From an uncultured Eggerthellaceae bacterium (GTDB taxonomy: Bacteria; Actinomycetota; Coriobacteriia; Coriobacteriales; Eggerthellaceae): 64,000 nt of DNA. The notes under the pieces are model-generated. The model did not search any database. It had not been told where the DNA came from and saw only the letters and a program-made list of their open reading frames with translations. Positions 11,521 through 20,228 of this stretch are shown here, piece after piece. Both the position numbers and the translations under genes were made by a program. The stretch spans positions 1-64,000 of the forward strand of contig CANOHY010000004.1 of assembly GCA_947565915.1 (NCBI GenBank), given 5' to 3'. Numbering within the stretch: the first letter of the stretch is position 1; every line of letters starts with the position of its first letter.

Positions 11521-13797
11521 TTACCGCAAGGGCTTCGGGTCGATTTGCGTGTAGTCTATCACCGACGATGCGCTGCCCGATCCCGCGGAATCATCCCGTA
11601 AGACGGCTGCAACCTTGGATGCGAGACGAGGGTCGATGTTCTCGAAGAGGGACGTTGCCGGCACGCCCGAAAGGTTAGCCGAGGTTGTTGCAAGGGGACA
11701 GCCCACTTCCTCGATGAGTCGACGCACCAAGGGGGAATCGGGCATGCGCAAGCCGATGGTGCCTGCCTGCGAGCGATAGGCCACGGGCACCTCGTCGGAG
11801 GCTTCTACCACAGCCGTGAAGGCCCCCGGCCATTGGCGTTGCACCTCGGCACGAGCCGCCTCGCTCACATTTTGCCCGTAGCGCATGAGGTCTTCGGGGC
11901 TTGCGACGAGCCATGCCACGGGCTTTCCCTCGTCGCGCCCCTTCAGCTCAAACAGCTGCTGAGGCGAAGGAGCGAAATCGACCGCAACGGCCAGCCCGTA
12001 AACCGTATCGGTAGGGAAGATGACTGCGTTGCCCTCCTTGAGCGCGGCCACGGCTGACGCGAATGCACCCGTTTCGCCCTCGTAACTCTCAACCAGTGCT
12101 TGGGCGCAACGCAGCCCATCCACTGCAGCGCTCATGATGCCCCCTGCATAGCCCGCACCTTCCCCGCACGGGTAGATGCCCACGTTCTCGGAGAGCCTCG
12201 TCGGCCTGCCCCCATGCCCTCGTGCGATGTCGCGCGGGCGCACCTTCTTCACCACGCCGCGCTTCGCTTGCAATGTGTCGTCGCTGCGCACGATGCGCAC
12301 CGGACTTGAGCTGCGCGTTTCCACGCCTGTGAGCACCGCTTGGGGATCGGCGAACCCTTTGAGCTTGCGATCGAAAAGGGGGAGCGCCTCGGCAATGGAT
12401 TCGATCACGAATTCGGGCAGCACCTCGCGCAAATCGCTCCACACCACGCCGCGTGGATACGTTGGCTTCACCTTCGCGGAAGGATTGCCCGCTTTCATGC
12501 TCAGCAAATCGCCTACCGTCTGCGCAGGCGCGCTCCACGGCTCGCCACCGTCTTCTCGGGCCTCTCCATAGGCAGCTTGCTCGATGCGCCGTTGGAATAC
12601 CGTGCCAGCAAGAGGGTCTGAGCTGGGAAAATCCTGAGGGGTCACGCCCACCAGCAACGCAGCGTTGGAATTCTTGCCGTCGCGTGCGAAGCGGCTCATG
12701 CCATTGACCACCACGCCGAAGTCCTCGCTTGCGGCAGCTACAACGCTGCCACCGGGGCACATGCAGAAGGTGTACACGCCACGCCCGCTTGGAAGATGCA
12801 CCGCCATCTTGTAATCGGCAGCCCCTAGTGCCGGGTGCCCGGCGAAACGGCCATATTGGGCTTTATCGATGTCGCTTTGCAGATGCTCGATGCGCACGCC
12901 AACCGAGAACGGCTTGGGCTCCATGACCACCTGCGCTCTTTGCAGCATGCGGAAGGTGTCGCGCGCAGAATGACCGCAAGCCAAGATGAGCTCATGGCAT
13001 GCGATCGTCTCGTCTTCGCACGATCCTTCCGCCTGCTTGCGAACCACTATCTCTCGCAGCTTGTCGTGCTCATCGAAGCGCACGTCGACCAATTGTGTGC
13101 GAAACCGCACCTCGCCGCCAAGCAGTTCGATGCGCTCGCGCAGATTTCGCACCACATCCACCAGCTTGTCGGTGCCTATATGAGGCTTGGCCAAAACGAG
13201 AATCTCCTCAGGAGCGCCCGCATCCACGAACCACTGCAGCACATGACGGGCAAGCGGGCTCTTTGTGCCCGTGGTGAGCTTCCCATCCGAGAAGGTGCCT
13301 GCGCCGCCCTCGCCGAACTGCACATTAGCCTGCAGATCCAAGTCGGCGCCCTTCTCGAAGGCCTCCACCGCCTCGAGGCGCTCGTCGATTGCAGCTCCGC
13401 GCTCCAACACCAACGGGCAAAGCCCTGCCTGTGCCAAATAGAGGGCCGCGAACAAGCCTGCGGGACCCGTGCCTACCACTACCGGGCGCGGCTCGCCTTC
13501 GGGCAGCGCGCACCAGGGAACAGCAAGAGGCCGATAAGGCTCATGCGGCTTCACCCGCACGCCCTTGGAGGGCTTGACCTCGCTGAGACCATGCACGCCT
13601 GGGCAATCAATCGCAAGCGTGGCGATGAAACGGACACCGCTCTTGCGCGCATCCACGCTGCGCCGCACGAGCTTCGCTTCAGCAACATCGTCCTGGCTTA
13701 GCCCCAATGCCCATGCAGCAGCTTGATCGATGAGCTGTTGCCCGTCCGAAAGCGCCGCATCGAGGGGCAGGGAAATGCCTGAGGCTTCGATGATCAT
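11521..13797 (-). CDS. FAD-dependent oxidoreductase fused to TsaC/YrdC domain
   Basis: 758 residues in one frame. Residues 1 to about 570 form a flavoprotein of the NAD(FAD)-utilising dehydrogenase type: FAD loop VVVGTGPAGLFAALYLAQAG at about 106, FGEGGAGTFSDGKL, and a C-terminal FAD contact YPCGEGAGYAGGIMSAAVDG. Residues about 575-758 form a complete YrdC-type threonylcarbamoyl-AMP synthase domain with EGNAVIFPTDTVYGLAV, KGRDEGKPV and TTSANLSG, the function needed for t6A in tRNA. There is no stop or frameshift between them. Starts 9 bp after the upstream flavoprotein gene. A separate tsaC elsewhere is not excluded. Confidence 0.88.
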   Translation of the reverse strand: MIIEASGISLPLDAALSDGQQLIDQAAAWALGLSQDDVAEAKLVRRSVDARKSGVRFIATLAIDCPGVHGLSEVKPSKGVRVKPHEPYRPLAVPWCALPEGEPRPVVVGTGPAGLFAALYLAQAGLCPLVLERGAAIDERLEAVEAFEKGADLDLQANVQFGEGGAGTFSDGKLTTGTKSPLARHVLQWFVDAGAPEEILVLAKPHIGTDKLVDVVRNLRERIELLGGEVRFRTQLVDVRFDEHDKLREIVVRKQAEGSCEDETIACHELILACGHSARDTFRMLQRAQVVMEPKPFSVGVRIEHLQSDIDKAQYGRFAGHPALGAADYKMAVHLPSGRGVYTFCMCPGGSVVAAASEDFGVVVNGMSRFARDGKNSNAALLVGVTPQDFPSSDPLAGTVFQRRIEQAAYGEAREDGGEPWSAPAQTVGDLLSMKAGNPSAKVKPTYPRGVVWSDLREVLPEFVIESIAEALPLFDRKLKGFADPQAVLTGVETRSSSPVRIVRSDDTLQAKRGVVKKVRPRDIARGHGGRPTRLSENVGIYPCGEGAGYAGGIMSAAVDGLRCAQALVESYEGETGAFASAVAALKEGNAVIFPTDTVYGLAVAVDFAPSPQQLFELKGRDEGKPVAWLVASPEDLMRYGQNVSEAARAEVQRQWPGAFTAVVEASDEVPVAYRSQAGTIGLRMPDSPLVRRLIEEVGCPLATTSANLSGVPATSLFENIDPRLASKVAAVLRDDSAGSGSASSVIDYTQIDPKPLR

Positions 13798-13806
13798 CGG
13801 CTTCTC

Positions 13807-15087
13807 CTAACGGCGCGATCCCATAAGCGAGCGCGCTGCGGCATCGCCTGCAATCATACCGCTCGACCAGGCCCAATGCAGGTTATAGCCGCCGCAGGGG
13901 CCATCTACATCGACCGCCTCGCCTGCAACATGCAAACCATGCAGCGTGCGCGATTGCAACGAGCGCGGATCCAAGTCGGCTACCCTGAACCCACCGCGAC
14001 GCACTTGGCAAAGCGTTGCATCGGCAATGCCCTCCACCTCGAGCGGACATCCCGTGAGCAATGACGCCAACCGAGGTGCATCGGCCGGCTTGAAGCGGTT
14101 ATAGGGATTGATGAAGCTCGCCTTCAGCACGGCTTCAGCCACACGCGGCAACAACAGCCCTCGCAACATGTCCATATAGGTAAGGCCTTCGCCATACTCG
14201 CCCGTAAGCAGCGACCGGCGTTGGACGAGGTAGGCCTCTGCGTCTTCCTCCAGGAAATCGAGGAAGTTCACGCGCAGCACATCCCCCTGTTGCGCAAGGC
14301 GCGACAGGTTGAACACGCAGATGCCCGAAACGCCATACTTGCGAAACAGCAGCTCGCCCTTCTCGGTGGCAAGCATTTCCTCGGTTGCGCCCTCTGCGCT
14401 GCCGTGCTTCCTGCAGAGCGAAACAGAGACGCGCACGCGGATGTTGTCGAGTTCGCGAGTGAGCAGGGCATCCTTTTCGGATACGGCTATCGGACCAAGC
14501 GTCGGACGCGGGGGCGTGCGCTTCAAATCGCCCACCTGGAGCGCCGAAACCGTGCGACCACCACAAGCCACCACGACGGCATCGGCACGCTTGATCACCC
14601 CGCTTCGCATGCGCAAAGTGTAGCGCGGGAAGTCTTCGCGCGGCGGCTCAACGGCTGCAAGCTCGGAATCGGTTTCCACCTCCACCCCCAACGCTTCAAT
14701 GCGCGCGCGCAACACGTCGAGCACTGCCGAGGCCTTGTTGGCAAGCGGATATTGGCGTCCGTCCTGCTCTTCGCGCCACACCAGTCCCAAGCGATGGAAG
14801 AGGCCATGCACCGCGTCCAAGCCATCCGGCGATTCCGGCAGCGAGTCGAGTGCCTGCTGGACGAACTCGGCATGATGGAACTCATCTATATTAAGTTGGG
14901 CATTCGAGAAATTGCAGCGTCCGTTTCCTGTGGCCAGGATGCTGCGACCCACGCGGTCGTCCTTCTCGTAGATCACGACGCGAACCGCTACGCCATCCGC
15001 ACGGCAGCGCTCGGCTGCGGCTATGGCCGCGCACAGACCCGAAGCGCCGCCCCCGATGATGGCAATGGATTTCTCGTTCGCTTGCAT
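13807..15087 (-). CDS. HI0933-family NAD(P)/FAD-dependent flavoprotein
   Basis: 426 residues from the ATG at 15087, where the Rossmann FAD motif follows at once (IAIIGGGASGLCAAIAAAER); a longer frame to 15150 is possible. Further family blocks are LATGNGRCNFSNAQ and the C-terminal VAGEAVDVDGPCGGYNLHWA. These flavoproteins are widespread and the physiological substrate is unknown. TATAAT lies only a few bases before the ATG, hinting at a leaderless message. Probably co-transcribed with the fused flavoprotein downstream. Confidence 0.85.
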   Translation of the reverse strand: MQANEKSIAIIGGGASGLCAAIAAAERCRADGVAVRVVIYEKDDRVGRSILATGNGRCNFSNAQLNIDEFHHAEFVQQALDSLPESPDGLDAVHGLFHRLGLVWREEQDGRQYPLANKASAVLDVLRARIEALGVEVETDSELAAVEPPREDFPRYTLRMRSGVIKRADAVVVACGGRTVSALQVGDLKRTPPRPTLGPIAVSEKDALLTRELDNIRVRVSVSLCRKHGSAEGATEEMLATEKGELLFRKYGVSGICVFNLSRLAQQGDVLRVNFLDFLEEDAEAYLVQRRSLLTGEYGEGLTYMDMLRGLLLPRVAEAVLKASFINPYNRFKPADAPRLASLLTGCPLEVEGIADATLCQVRRGGFRVADLDPRSLQSRTLHGLHVAGEAVDVDGPCGGYNLHWAWSSGMIAGDAAARSLMGSRR

Positions 15088-15156
15088 GAGCACATTATAT
15101 ACGCGCTCACCCTCTTCTCCTTGCTTATACGCCCTGACCTCAATGTGCACGAGAAT

Positions 15157-15332
15157 AACGCCTGCCGTCAGCCCTTTTCAGAACCACGGCTACCCTGCTC
15201 GCCAAAAACATTCACTGGATGTTTTTGGCAAGTGCGGTCGCCTGGCGTCGCGCCTATAAAGTAAAAATCGCTGTTCGCGATTTTTGAATTGTGCGCGCCG
15301 ACGGTTCTTCAAAAGGCCGACAGCAGGCGGTT
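15157..15332. repeat. Palindromic element family 1, copy A
   Basis: About 176 bp with long imperfect terminal inverted repeats: the left arm (15157-15189) and right arm (15297-15332) pair over about 30 bp (GCCCTTTTCAGAACC against GGTTCTTCAAAAGGC). The interior holds two hairpins: CCAAAAACAT with ATGTTTTTGG, and AAAAATCGC with GCGATTTTT. The 147-bp inner part (15171-15317) matches 54979-55125 in reverse orientation. Lies between the divergent flavoprotein and HTH genes. Confidence 0.85.
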
Positions 15333-15378
15333 TTGCCCGTGCGCGTTGAGGCCAGAGTGCACGGGCAATCGCTTTTGG
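15333..15378 (+). terminator. GC-rich stem-loop upstream of the HTH promoter
   Basis: TTGCCCGTGC (15333-15342) pairs perfectly with GCACGGGCAA (15359-15368), followed by a short T run (GCTTTTGG). It looks like an intrinsic terminator on the plus strand isolating the promoter at 15402 from upstream transcription. Confidence 0.45.
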
Positions 15379-15401
15379 TTCATTTTTTTGTTACTTATTC
15401 G

Positions 15402-15430
15402 TTGACTATTATTTTTCATTAGCGTATATT
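15402..15430 (+). promoter_or_regulatory. Sigma-70-type promoter of the HTH gene
   Basis: TTGACT (15402-15407), a 17-bp spacer and TATATT (15425-15430) in a locally AT-rich stretch, 33 bp before the ATG at 15463. One of the two best -35/-10 matches seen in the window. Confidence 0.65.
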
Positions 15431-15462
15431 CTTTTGTACTCGCAATATCGAACGCAGCTAAA

Positions 15463-15765
15463 ATGAAGCACAAGAACGCACAACAAGGTCTGGTGAACCT
15501 GTTCACCTCGGACTCGTACCGGCTGCTCTGCCTACTGCTCGAGCTGCAGGCAGATACGCTGGAAGGGCCACGGGTGCGCGAAAGCCAGGAGGAGATTGCC
15601 GCATTGTTCCATGTGAGCAAGGGCAAGCTCAATCCGCTGATGCAAGGACTTGTTGAAAGCGGATGCATACAGAAATACCGAGCGCGGAGCGGTTACACCG
15701 TTACCCCGCTCGGTATTGATGTAGTGAATGCGATTGGGCGTCTGGGGAAGCTTTCGGCCAAATGA
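15463..15765 (+). CDS. Small winged-helix/HTH regulator (Crp-like HTH)
   Basis: 100 residues. A single HTH domain covers about residues 42-90: ESQEEIAALFHVSKGKLNPL is a helix-turn-helix, followed by the wing GCIQKYRARSGYTVTPLG. This resembles the C-terminal DNA-binding part of Crp/Fnr regulators, but no cyclic-nucleotide or iron-sulphur sensor domain is attached. It has its own promoter and stands alone, 550 bp before the hydrogenase operon. It may regulate that operon, but nothing in the sequence proves it. Confidence 0.7.
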   Translation: MKHKNAQQGLVNLFTSDSYRLLCLLLELQADTLEGPRVRESQEEIAALFHVSKGKLNPLMQGLVESGCIQKYRARSGYTVTPLGIDVVNAIGRLGKLSAK

Positions 15766-16179
15766 TCCACGTTCGAAACGGAGGCGGCATGGCATCACCG
15801 CAAAAGCGCATCTTCGCGGGCAAGGCGAACCTCCAACCCGAGCCCTTTTGTCCTTATATAACCAACGAAAGCGGCTATCTCAGTCAAAGGCAACATCTCA
15901 ACAGGCAACAGCGCAAGGCATCGCGCCGAAGCAGCTTCAGCTTGTTCTCGAGCGGCGGAAGATCTCGCATCATCTAGCACTTCGCCGCAACCGGCCAAAG
16001 CCCCCTTTCTTGCCCTTCGGGCCCACCTGGGCCATTCTGCGCGAGGGCAGGTTTGGGGGCTTTGTCATGCATGCTTTCACGGAACCCACAGCGCACCCCT
16101 GCAACGACCTTACACCGCTTCTTTTGGCTCTGCGATTGATTTTGCCGCCTTTTCTTCACCTGACAGGCTTCTGATTTCC
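15766..16179. other. Non-coding stretch with a strong compound hairpin
   Basis: No convincing gene. Several short frames are open on both strands, without ribosome sites or recognisable domains. At 15996-16064 CAAAGCCCCC pairs perfectly with GGGGGCTTTG, enclosing a second stem (TGCCC with GGGCA) and the palindrome GGCCCACCTGGGCC. It may terminate the HTH transcript or be a structured RNA. Confidence 0.5.
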
Positions 16180-16254
16180 TATAATGACCCAGTTCTGTCA
16201 TTGTCATTGCCATCGTCCTCGTGCGCAACACGGACCATGCGATTGCGATGGCAA
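16160..16254 (+). promoter_or_regulatory. Hydrogenase operon promoter and leader dyad
   Basis: TATAAT at 16180-16185, preceded by CTGACA (16160-16165, spacer 14); TTCACC with a 19-bp spacer is an alternative. Downstream, TTGCCATCG (16207-16215) and CGATGGCAA (16246-16254) form a 9-bp inverted repeat in the leader. The hyaA ribosome site AAGGAGAGG lies before the ATG at 16319. No sigma-54 signature was seen. Confidence 0.55.
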
Positions 16255-16318
16255 GATCTAGGCTGCACATGCAGCAAGAATGGGATGCAAGACGCAATAG
16301 AAGGAGAGGTGAAAGCCT

Positions 16319-17638
16319 ATGAGCGAGGAAACCGCTAGCTTCGATTTCCCCCAGGCGCTCGAGGCACGCGGCGTTTCCCGCAGGAGCTTTCTGAAGTTCT
16401 GCGGAGCTCTCGCCGCAGCAGCAGGCTTGTCAGCAGCTGCCACACCACGGGTTGCCATGGCCGTGGAGCAAAGCGTGACAAGCGCACAGGTGAAGAAGCT
16501 GTTCCCCGTAATCTGGCTGGAAGGCGCATCGTGCACGGGTTGCACCGAGTCGTTTGCGCAAATCGAAACGCCGGATGTGGCCACAGTGGTTCTGGAGATG
16601 ATCTCGCTGAACTACTCCGACGTCCTGAGCGCAGGCGCCGGCTGGTCGATCGAGGAAGCCAAGGATCGCACCATCGAAGAGGGCAATTACATCGTAGTGT
16701 ACGAGGGTGCCATCACCCAGGGCTTCGAGGGCAACACGCTGCGCGTGGCCATGCACACCGGAGAAGCCATCCTCGAGCAGGCTGCTAGCAATGCGACCGC
16801 CATCGTGGCGTTGGGCTCCTGCGCCGTGAACGGCGGCTGGATGGCAGCTTATCCGAACCCGGCGAATGCCACGGGCGTGCAAGCGTTCCTTGCCTCGCGC
16901 GGCATTACCGACAAGCCCATCGTGAACATTCCGGGCTGCCCGGCAAACCCCGAGTGGCTCATGAGCGTGCTGGTGCAGGTGCTGCTGATGGGTGGCCTCT
17001 CTGCGCTCGACCTGAACGAGATGGCCAAGCCAGCTGGCATCTTCAACCAATATATCCACGACAACTGCGAGCGTCGCGGCCACTTCGAGAATGGCGAGTT
17101 CGTCTACGAGTTCGGCAGCAAGGAAGAAGAGCTCGGCTATTGCCTCTACGCCCTTGGCTGCAAGGGCCCGCAAACGAAGTCGAACTGCGGCATCGTACTG
17201 TGGAACAACCGCCGCAGCTGGTGCGTGCAGGCCGGCTCTCCTTGCCTGGGCTGCTGCGAGGCCAACCCCGCTGACCCTGGCGACAACTGGGTGGAAGTGA
17301 ACACGCCTTTCTACGAGCGTCAGCGCGACCTGCACATTGGAAACTGGTTCTTCCAGCCCACGCTTATCGGCGCTGGCCTGACCGGCTTGGTAGCCCTTGC
17401 CCTGGTAATCCACGGCTTCGGCATGAAGAAGACTGGTCGCATGGACGGCGGCGCGCCTTTCGAGAAGGTACGCGCTTGGGATGCCAAGCACCCTGAAAAG
17501 GCCATCGGCCAGTATCAATATGCCGTGGGTGACGACCCCGTTAAGATGCAAGACTTCGAGAAGAAGATCGCTGCAGATTACGTGGAAGAGGAAGTCACCG
17601 AAGAAGTGACCATCACCGACGAAGAAGAAGGGAGGTAA
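16319..17638 (+). CDS. hyaA: [NiFe] hydrogenase small subunit, Tat-exported
   Basis: 439 residues. Electron-transfer subunit carrying three Fe-S clusters in a membrane-bound uptake hydrogenase. The twin-Arg signal SRRSFLKF (about residues 20-27) precedes a hydrophobic Ala-rich segment. Cluster ligands lie in GASCTGCTES, GSCAVNGG, PGCPANPE and the Cys-rich block from GCKGPQTKSNCG to LGCCEANP. A C-terminal membrane anchor (about residues 350-370) is followed by an acidic tail. First gene of hyaABC, 6 bp from hyaB. The subunit pattern fits group 1 respiratory enzymes. Confidence 0.97.
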   Translation: MSEETASFDFPQALEARGVSRRSFLKFCGALAAAAGLSAAATPRVAMAVEQSVTSAQVKKLFPVIWLEGASCTGCTESFAQIETPDVATVVLEMISLNYSDVLSAGAGWSIEEAKDRTIEEGNYIVVYEGAITQGFEGNTLRVAMHTGEAILEQAASNATAIVALGSCAVNGGWMAAYPNPANATGVQAFLASRGITDKPIVNIPGCPANPEWLMSVLVQVLLMGGLSALDLNEMAKPAGIFNQYIHDNCERRGHFENGEFVYEFGSKEEELGYCLYALGCKGPQTKSNCGIVLWNNRRSWCVQAGSPCLGCCEANPADPGDNWVEVNTPFYERQRDLHIGNWFFQPTLIGAGLTGLVALALVIHGFGMKKTGRMDGGAPFEKVRAWDAKHPEKAIGQYQYAVGDDPVKMQDFEKKIAADYVEEEVTEEVTITDEEEGR

Positions 17639-17644
17639 GCCAGC

Positions 17645-19396
17645 ATGACACGTTCTGTTATCGACCCGGTAACCCGCATCGAAGGGCATATGCGCTGCGA
17701 AATGGAAGTCGAGGGCGGCCACGTGAAGAACGCCTGGGTTTCCGGCGGCAGCTTCCGAGGCATGGAGATCGTCGTTGAGAACCGCACTCCCGAAGATGCC
17801 GCTCAGATCGTACAGCGCATCTGCGGCGTTTGCCCGGTTTCGCACAACCACGCATCGGCCATTGCGGCCGAGAAGGTCTACGGGCTCGAGGGCCCGCTGG
17901 CCATCCCGAACCGTGCGCGCATCATCCGCAACCTCATCGAGGGCGCGCAGTTCCTGCACAGCCATATCCTGTGGTTCTACAATCTGGCTGCGCTCGACTA
18001 CGTGAACCCCATCCATGCGCTTGAAGCCAACGTGGCCGACGCCTACGACCTCGCGCAAGCCGCTGGCACCTCCATGAACAGCGACTTCAAGCTGGTGAAG
18101 GAGCGCCTGGAGAAGTTCGCGGCTACCGGCCAGCTGTCCATCTTCGATGGCAACTGGTTCGACGCCGAGGACGGCACCGCCTACAAGCTGCCGGCCGAGC
18201 TCGACCTCATCTGCACGGCTCATTACCTGGAAGCGCTGAAGATGCAAGCGCGCGCCTCCGAGGTTGCTGCTCTGCTTGGCGGCAAGATGCCCCACGTAAT
18301 GACCATCATTCCTGGTGGCACCGCATTCGTTCCCACCCCGCAGAAGCTCGACGACCTGCGCGCCATGGTGAACGAAATCTACGACTGGGTGTCCACCACC
18401 ATGATCCCCGACACCCTGGCCTTGGCTCCGTTCTATCGCGAGGGCCTGGAATGGGGCGGCGGTTGCGGGCGCTTCGGCGCCTGGGGCGTGTTCGAGCGTC
18501 CGTCCATGCTGATGAACGATCGCTACATGCCTGCTGGCGTTCTGTTCCAAGGAGTCGACGGCCCCGTGAGCGACGTTGAAGAGGGCCTGATCACCGAGTA
18601 TGTGGGCCACTCGTGGTACAAGGGCTCCGACACCTACCAGTCGCCCTACTTCGTGACCGATCCCGAGTTCACCGAGTACGACGTGAACGACCGCTACACC
18701 TGGTGCAAGGCTCCGGCCTACGATGGCAAGGCGCTGGAGTGCACGTCGCTCTCGCGCGTGCTGGTTGCCTACAAGCGCGGCGGCGCGAACAACCGCTTCA
18801 TCGTTGACGAGACCGACAAGTTCCTCGCCGAACTCGGCAAGGGCTTGGGCCTGAATGGCGCTGCGCCCATCGATGCAGCCATCTCCATGCTGGGCCGCAC
18901 GGCCATCCGTCAGGTGGAAACGCTCTACATCGCCAAGCTGATGAAGGACTGGACCGAGGAGCTCATCCAAGTTGTGGCTGGCGGCGGCTTGCAGGACATC
19001 GCCATGGCCGAGAACACGCCAGTTGCCGACTTCGCCTCCACCAACGTGACCGACTACTTCGAGAAGGGCATCAAGAACTCCGGTTCCGGCTCGGGCTTCT
19101 GGGAGGCCCCGCGTGGCGCCCTGTACCACTCCGAGAAGGTCAACAACGGCAAGATCGAGGGATACCAGATCATCATTCCCACCACGTGGAACCTGGCGCC
19201 GATCAACGAGTTCGGCGAGCATGGCCCCATCGAGCAGGCTCTTGAGGATTGCCCCGTGGACGACATCGAGAAGCCCATCAACGCGCTTCGTCTGATCCAC
19301 AGCTACGACCCCTGCGTGTCGTGCGCCGTGCATGTTTCCGAACCTGCCACGGGCAAGCATTTCGAAACCGTGACCAATCCGTGGGGGGTGAGGTAA
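17645..19396 (+). CDS. hyaB: [NiFe] hydrogenase large subunit
   Basis: 583 residues; holds the Ni-Fe(CN)2CO active site that oxidises H2. N-terminal ligand motif RICGVCPVSHNH (about residue 58) and C-terminal motif DPCVSCAVH supply the four Cys. About 20 residues follow the last His (VSEPATGKHFETVTNPWGVR) and are expected to be removed by the maturation protease encoded at 20662. It has no signal of its own and would be co-exported with HyaA. Stop and the next ATG are separated by one base. Confidence 0.97.
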   Translation: MTRSVIDPVTRIEGHMRCEMEVEGGHVKNAWVSGGSFRGMEIVVENRTPEDAAQIVQRICGVCPVSHNHASAIAAEKVYGLEGPLAIPNRARIIRNLIEGAQFLHSHILWFYNLAALDYVNPIHALEANVADAYDLAQAAGTSMNSDFKLVKERLEKFAATGQLSIFDGNWFDAEDGTAYKLPAELDLICTAHYLEALKMQARASEVAALLGGKMPHVMTIIPGGTAFVPTPQKLDDLRAMVNEIYDWVSTTMIPDTLALAPFYREGLEWGGGCGRFGAWGVFERPSMLMNDRYMPAGVLFQGVDGPVSDVEEGLITEYVGHSWYKGSDTYQSPYFVTDPEFTEYDVNDRYTWCKAPAYDGKALECTSLSRVLVAYKRGGANNRFIVDETDKFLAELGKGLGLNGAAPIDAAISMLGRTAIRQVETLYIAKLMKDWTEELIQVVAGGGLQDIAMAENTPVADFASTNVTDYFEKGIKNSGSGSGFWEAPRGALYHSEKVNNGKIEGYQIIIPTTWNLAPINEFGEHGPIEQALEDCPVDDIEKPINALRLIHSYDPCVSCAVHVSEPATGKHFETVTNPWGVR

Positions 19397-19397
19397 G

Positions 19398-20090
19398 ATG
19401 GCGCATCTTGCACACTACCGTGAGGCACATCCGCTGCCGTTCGTCATCACCCACTGGGTCAACCTGGTTGCGATGGTCGTCCTGATCATCACCGGCTTCA
19501 TGATTCACTTCCCGGTTCCCTTCACCACGGGCATCTGCCGTGGCCTGCACATCTTCTGCGGCTTCGTGCTGTTCCTGAACTGCATCGTGCGCTTGATCTT
19601 GGCGTTCTGCGTGAAGTCGGCACCTACCGGCGGCACGCGCAAGCAGGTGAAGGACTACAAGACCTGGCTGCCCCAAAAAGACAACCGTCATCAGGGTGGC
19701 GCGTGGATCAAGTACTATTTGTTCCTGAAGAAGGATCACCCCTTGTCGGCCAAGCTGGGTGTTCCGCAGAAGCTGTCGTACCTGCTGATTCCCATCTTGA
19801 TCATCCTCATGTTCATCACGGGCCTGTGCCTATGGGCTCCCACGGCGAACACTCCGTTCTGCACTTGGGCGATCAACCTGGTGGGCGGTGCCATGTCAAT
19901 GCGCATCATCCACTACTTTGGCATGTACGTGTTCATCATCTTCATGTTCATCCATATCTATCTTGCGAACGTGGAGGGCTTCGAACCTACGAAGCTGATG
20001 TTCTTCCGCAAGGAGCACGGCGGCTTGGTCTACGACCCCGACAAGCACGTGATCATTGGCGAAGACGTGCTGAAGCCCTACGACAAGTAG
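19398..20090 (+). CDS. hyaC: Ni/Fe-hydrogenase b-type cytochrome subunit
   Basis: 230 residues with four hydrophobic segments (about residues 20-37, 50-70, 125-145, 165-187). Di-haem cytochrome b that anchors the hydrogenase and passes electrons to the quinone pool. Candidate haem His residues are visible in VITHWVNLV, GLHIFCGF, IIHYFGMYVF and IHIYLANVEG. The cytoplasmic loop of about 55 residues (KQVKDYKTWLPQKDNRHQGG) is family-like. A terminator follows. Confidence 0.93.
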   Translation: MAHLAHYREAHPLPFVITHWVNLVAMVVLIITGFMIHFPVPFTTGICRGLHIFCGFVLFLNCIVRLILAFCVKSAPTGGTRKQVKDYKTWLPQKDNRHQGGAWIKYYLFLKKDHPLSAKLGVPQKLSYLLIPILIILMFITGLCLWAPTANTPFCTWAINLVGGAMSMRIIHYFGMYVFIIFMFIHIYLANVEGFEPTKLMFFRKEHGGLVYDPDKHVIIGEDVLKPYDK

Positions 20091-20150
20091 GCGAATGCAT
20101 CTGGCTACGCGCCAGCGCCAAACGCAAAGCGGGGAATTACCGCCATTTCG

Positions 20151-20182
20151 AAGGAGTCCGAGTTAATCGGGCTCCTTTTCTT
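20151..20182 (+). terminator. Intrinsic terminator after hyaC
   Basis: AAGGAGTCCGA, loop GTTAA, TCGGGCTCCTT followed by TTCTT. The stem has one mismatch and a clear T-rich tail. It would end or attenuate hyaABC transcription before the small membrane protein and protease genes. Confidence 0.75.
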
Positions 20183-20228
20183 CTACCATGGTTCACTGGC
20201 GCAAGCAAAGCACGAGAAGGAGCGATTC

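Noticed and set aside
15795..15998. 67-residue minus-strand ORF in the hydrogenase upstream gap
   Set aside because: No ribosome site, competing frames on the other strand, no recognisable domain.
16430..19360. 976-residue open frame on the minus strand opposite hyaA/hyaB
   Set aside because: A shadow of the hydrogenase genes caused by GC-rich third positions; no motif, and the plus-strand genes have complete signatures.
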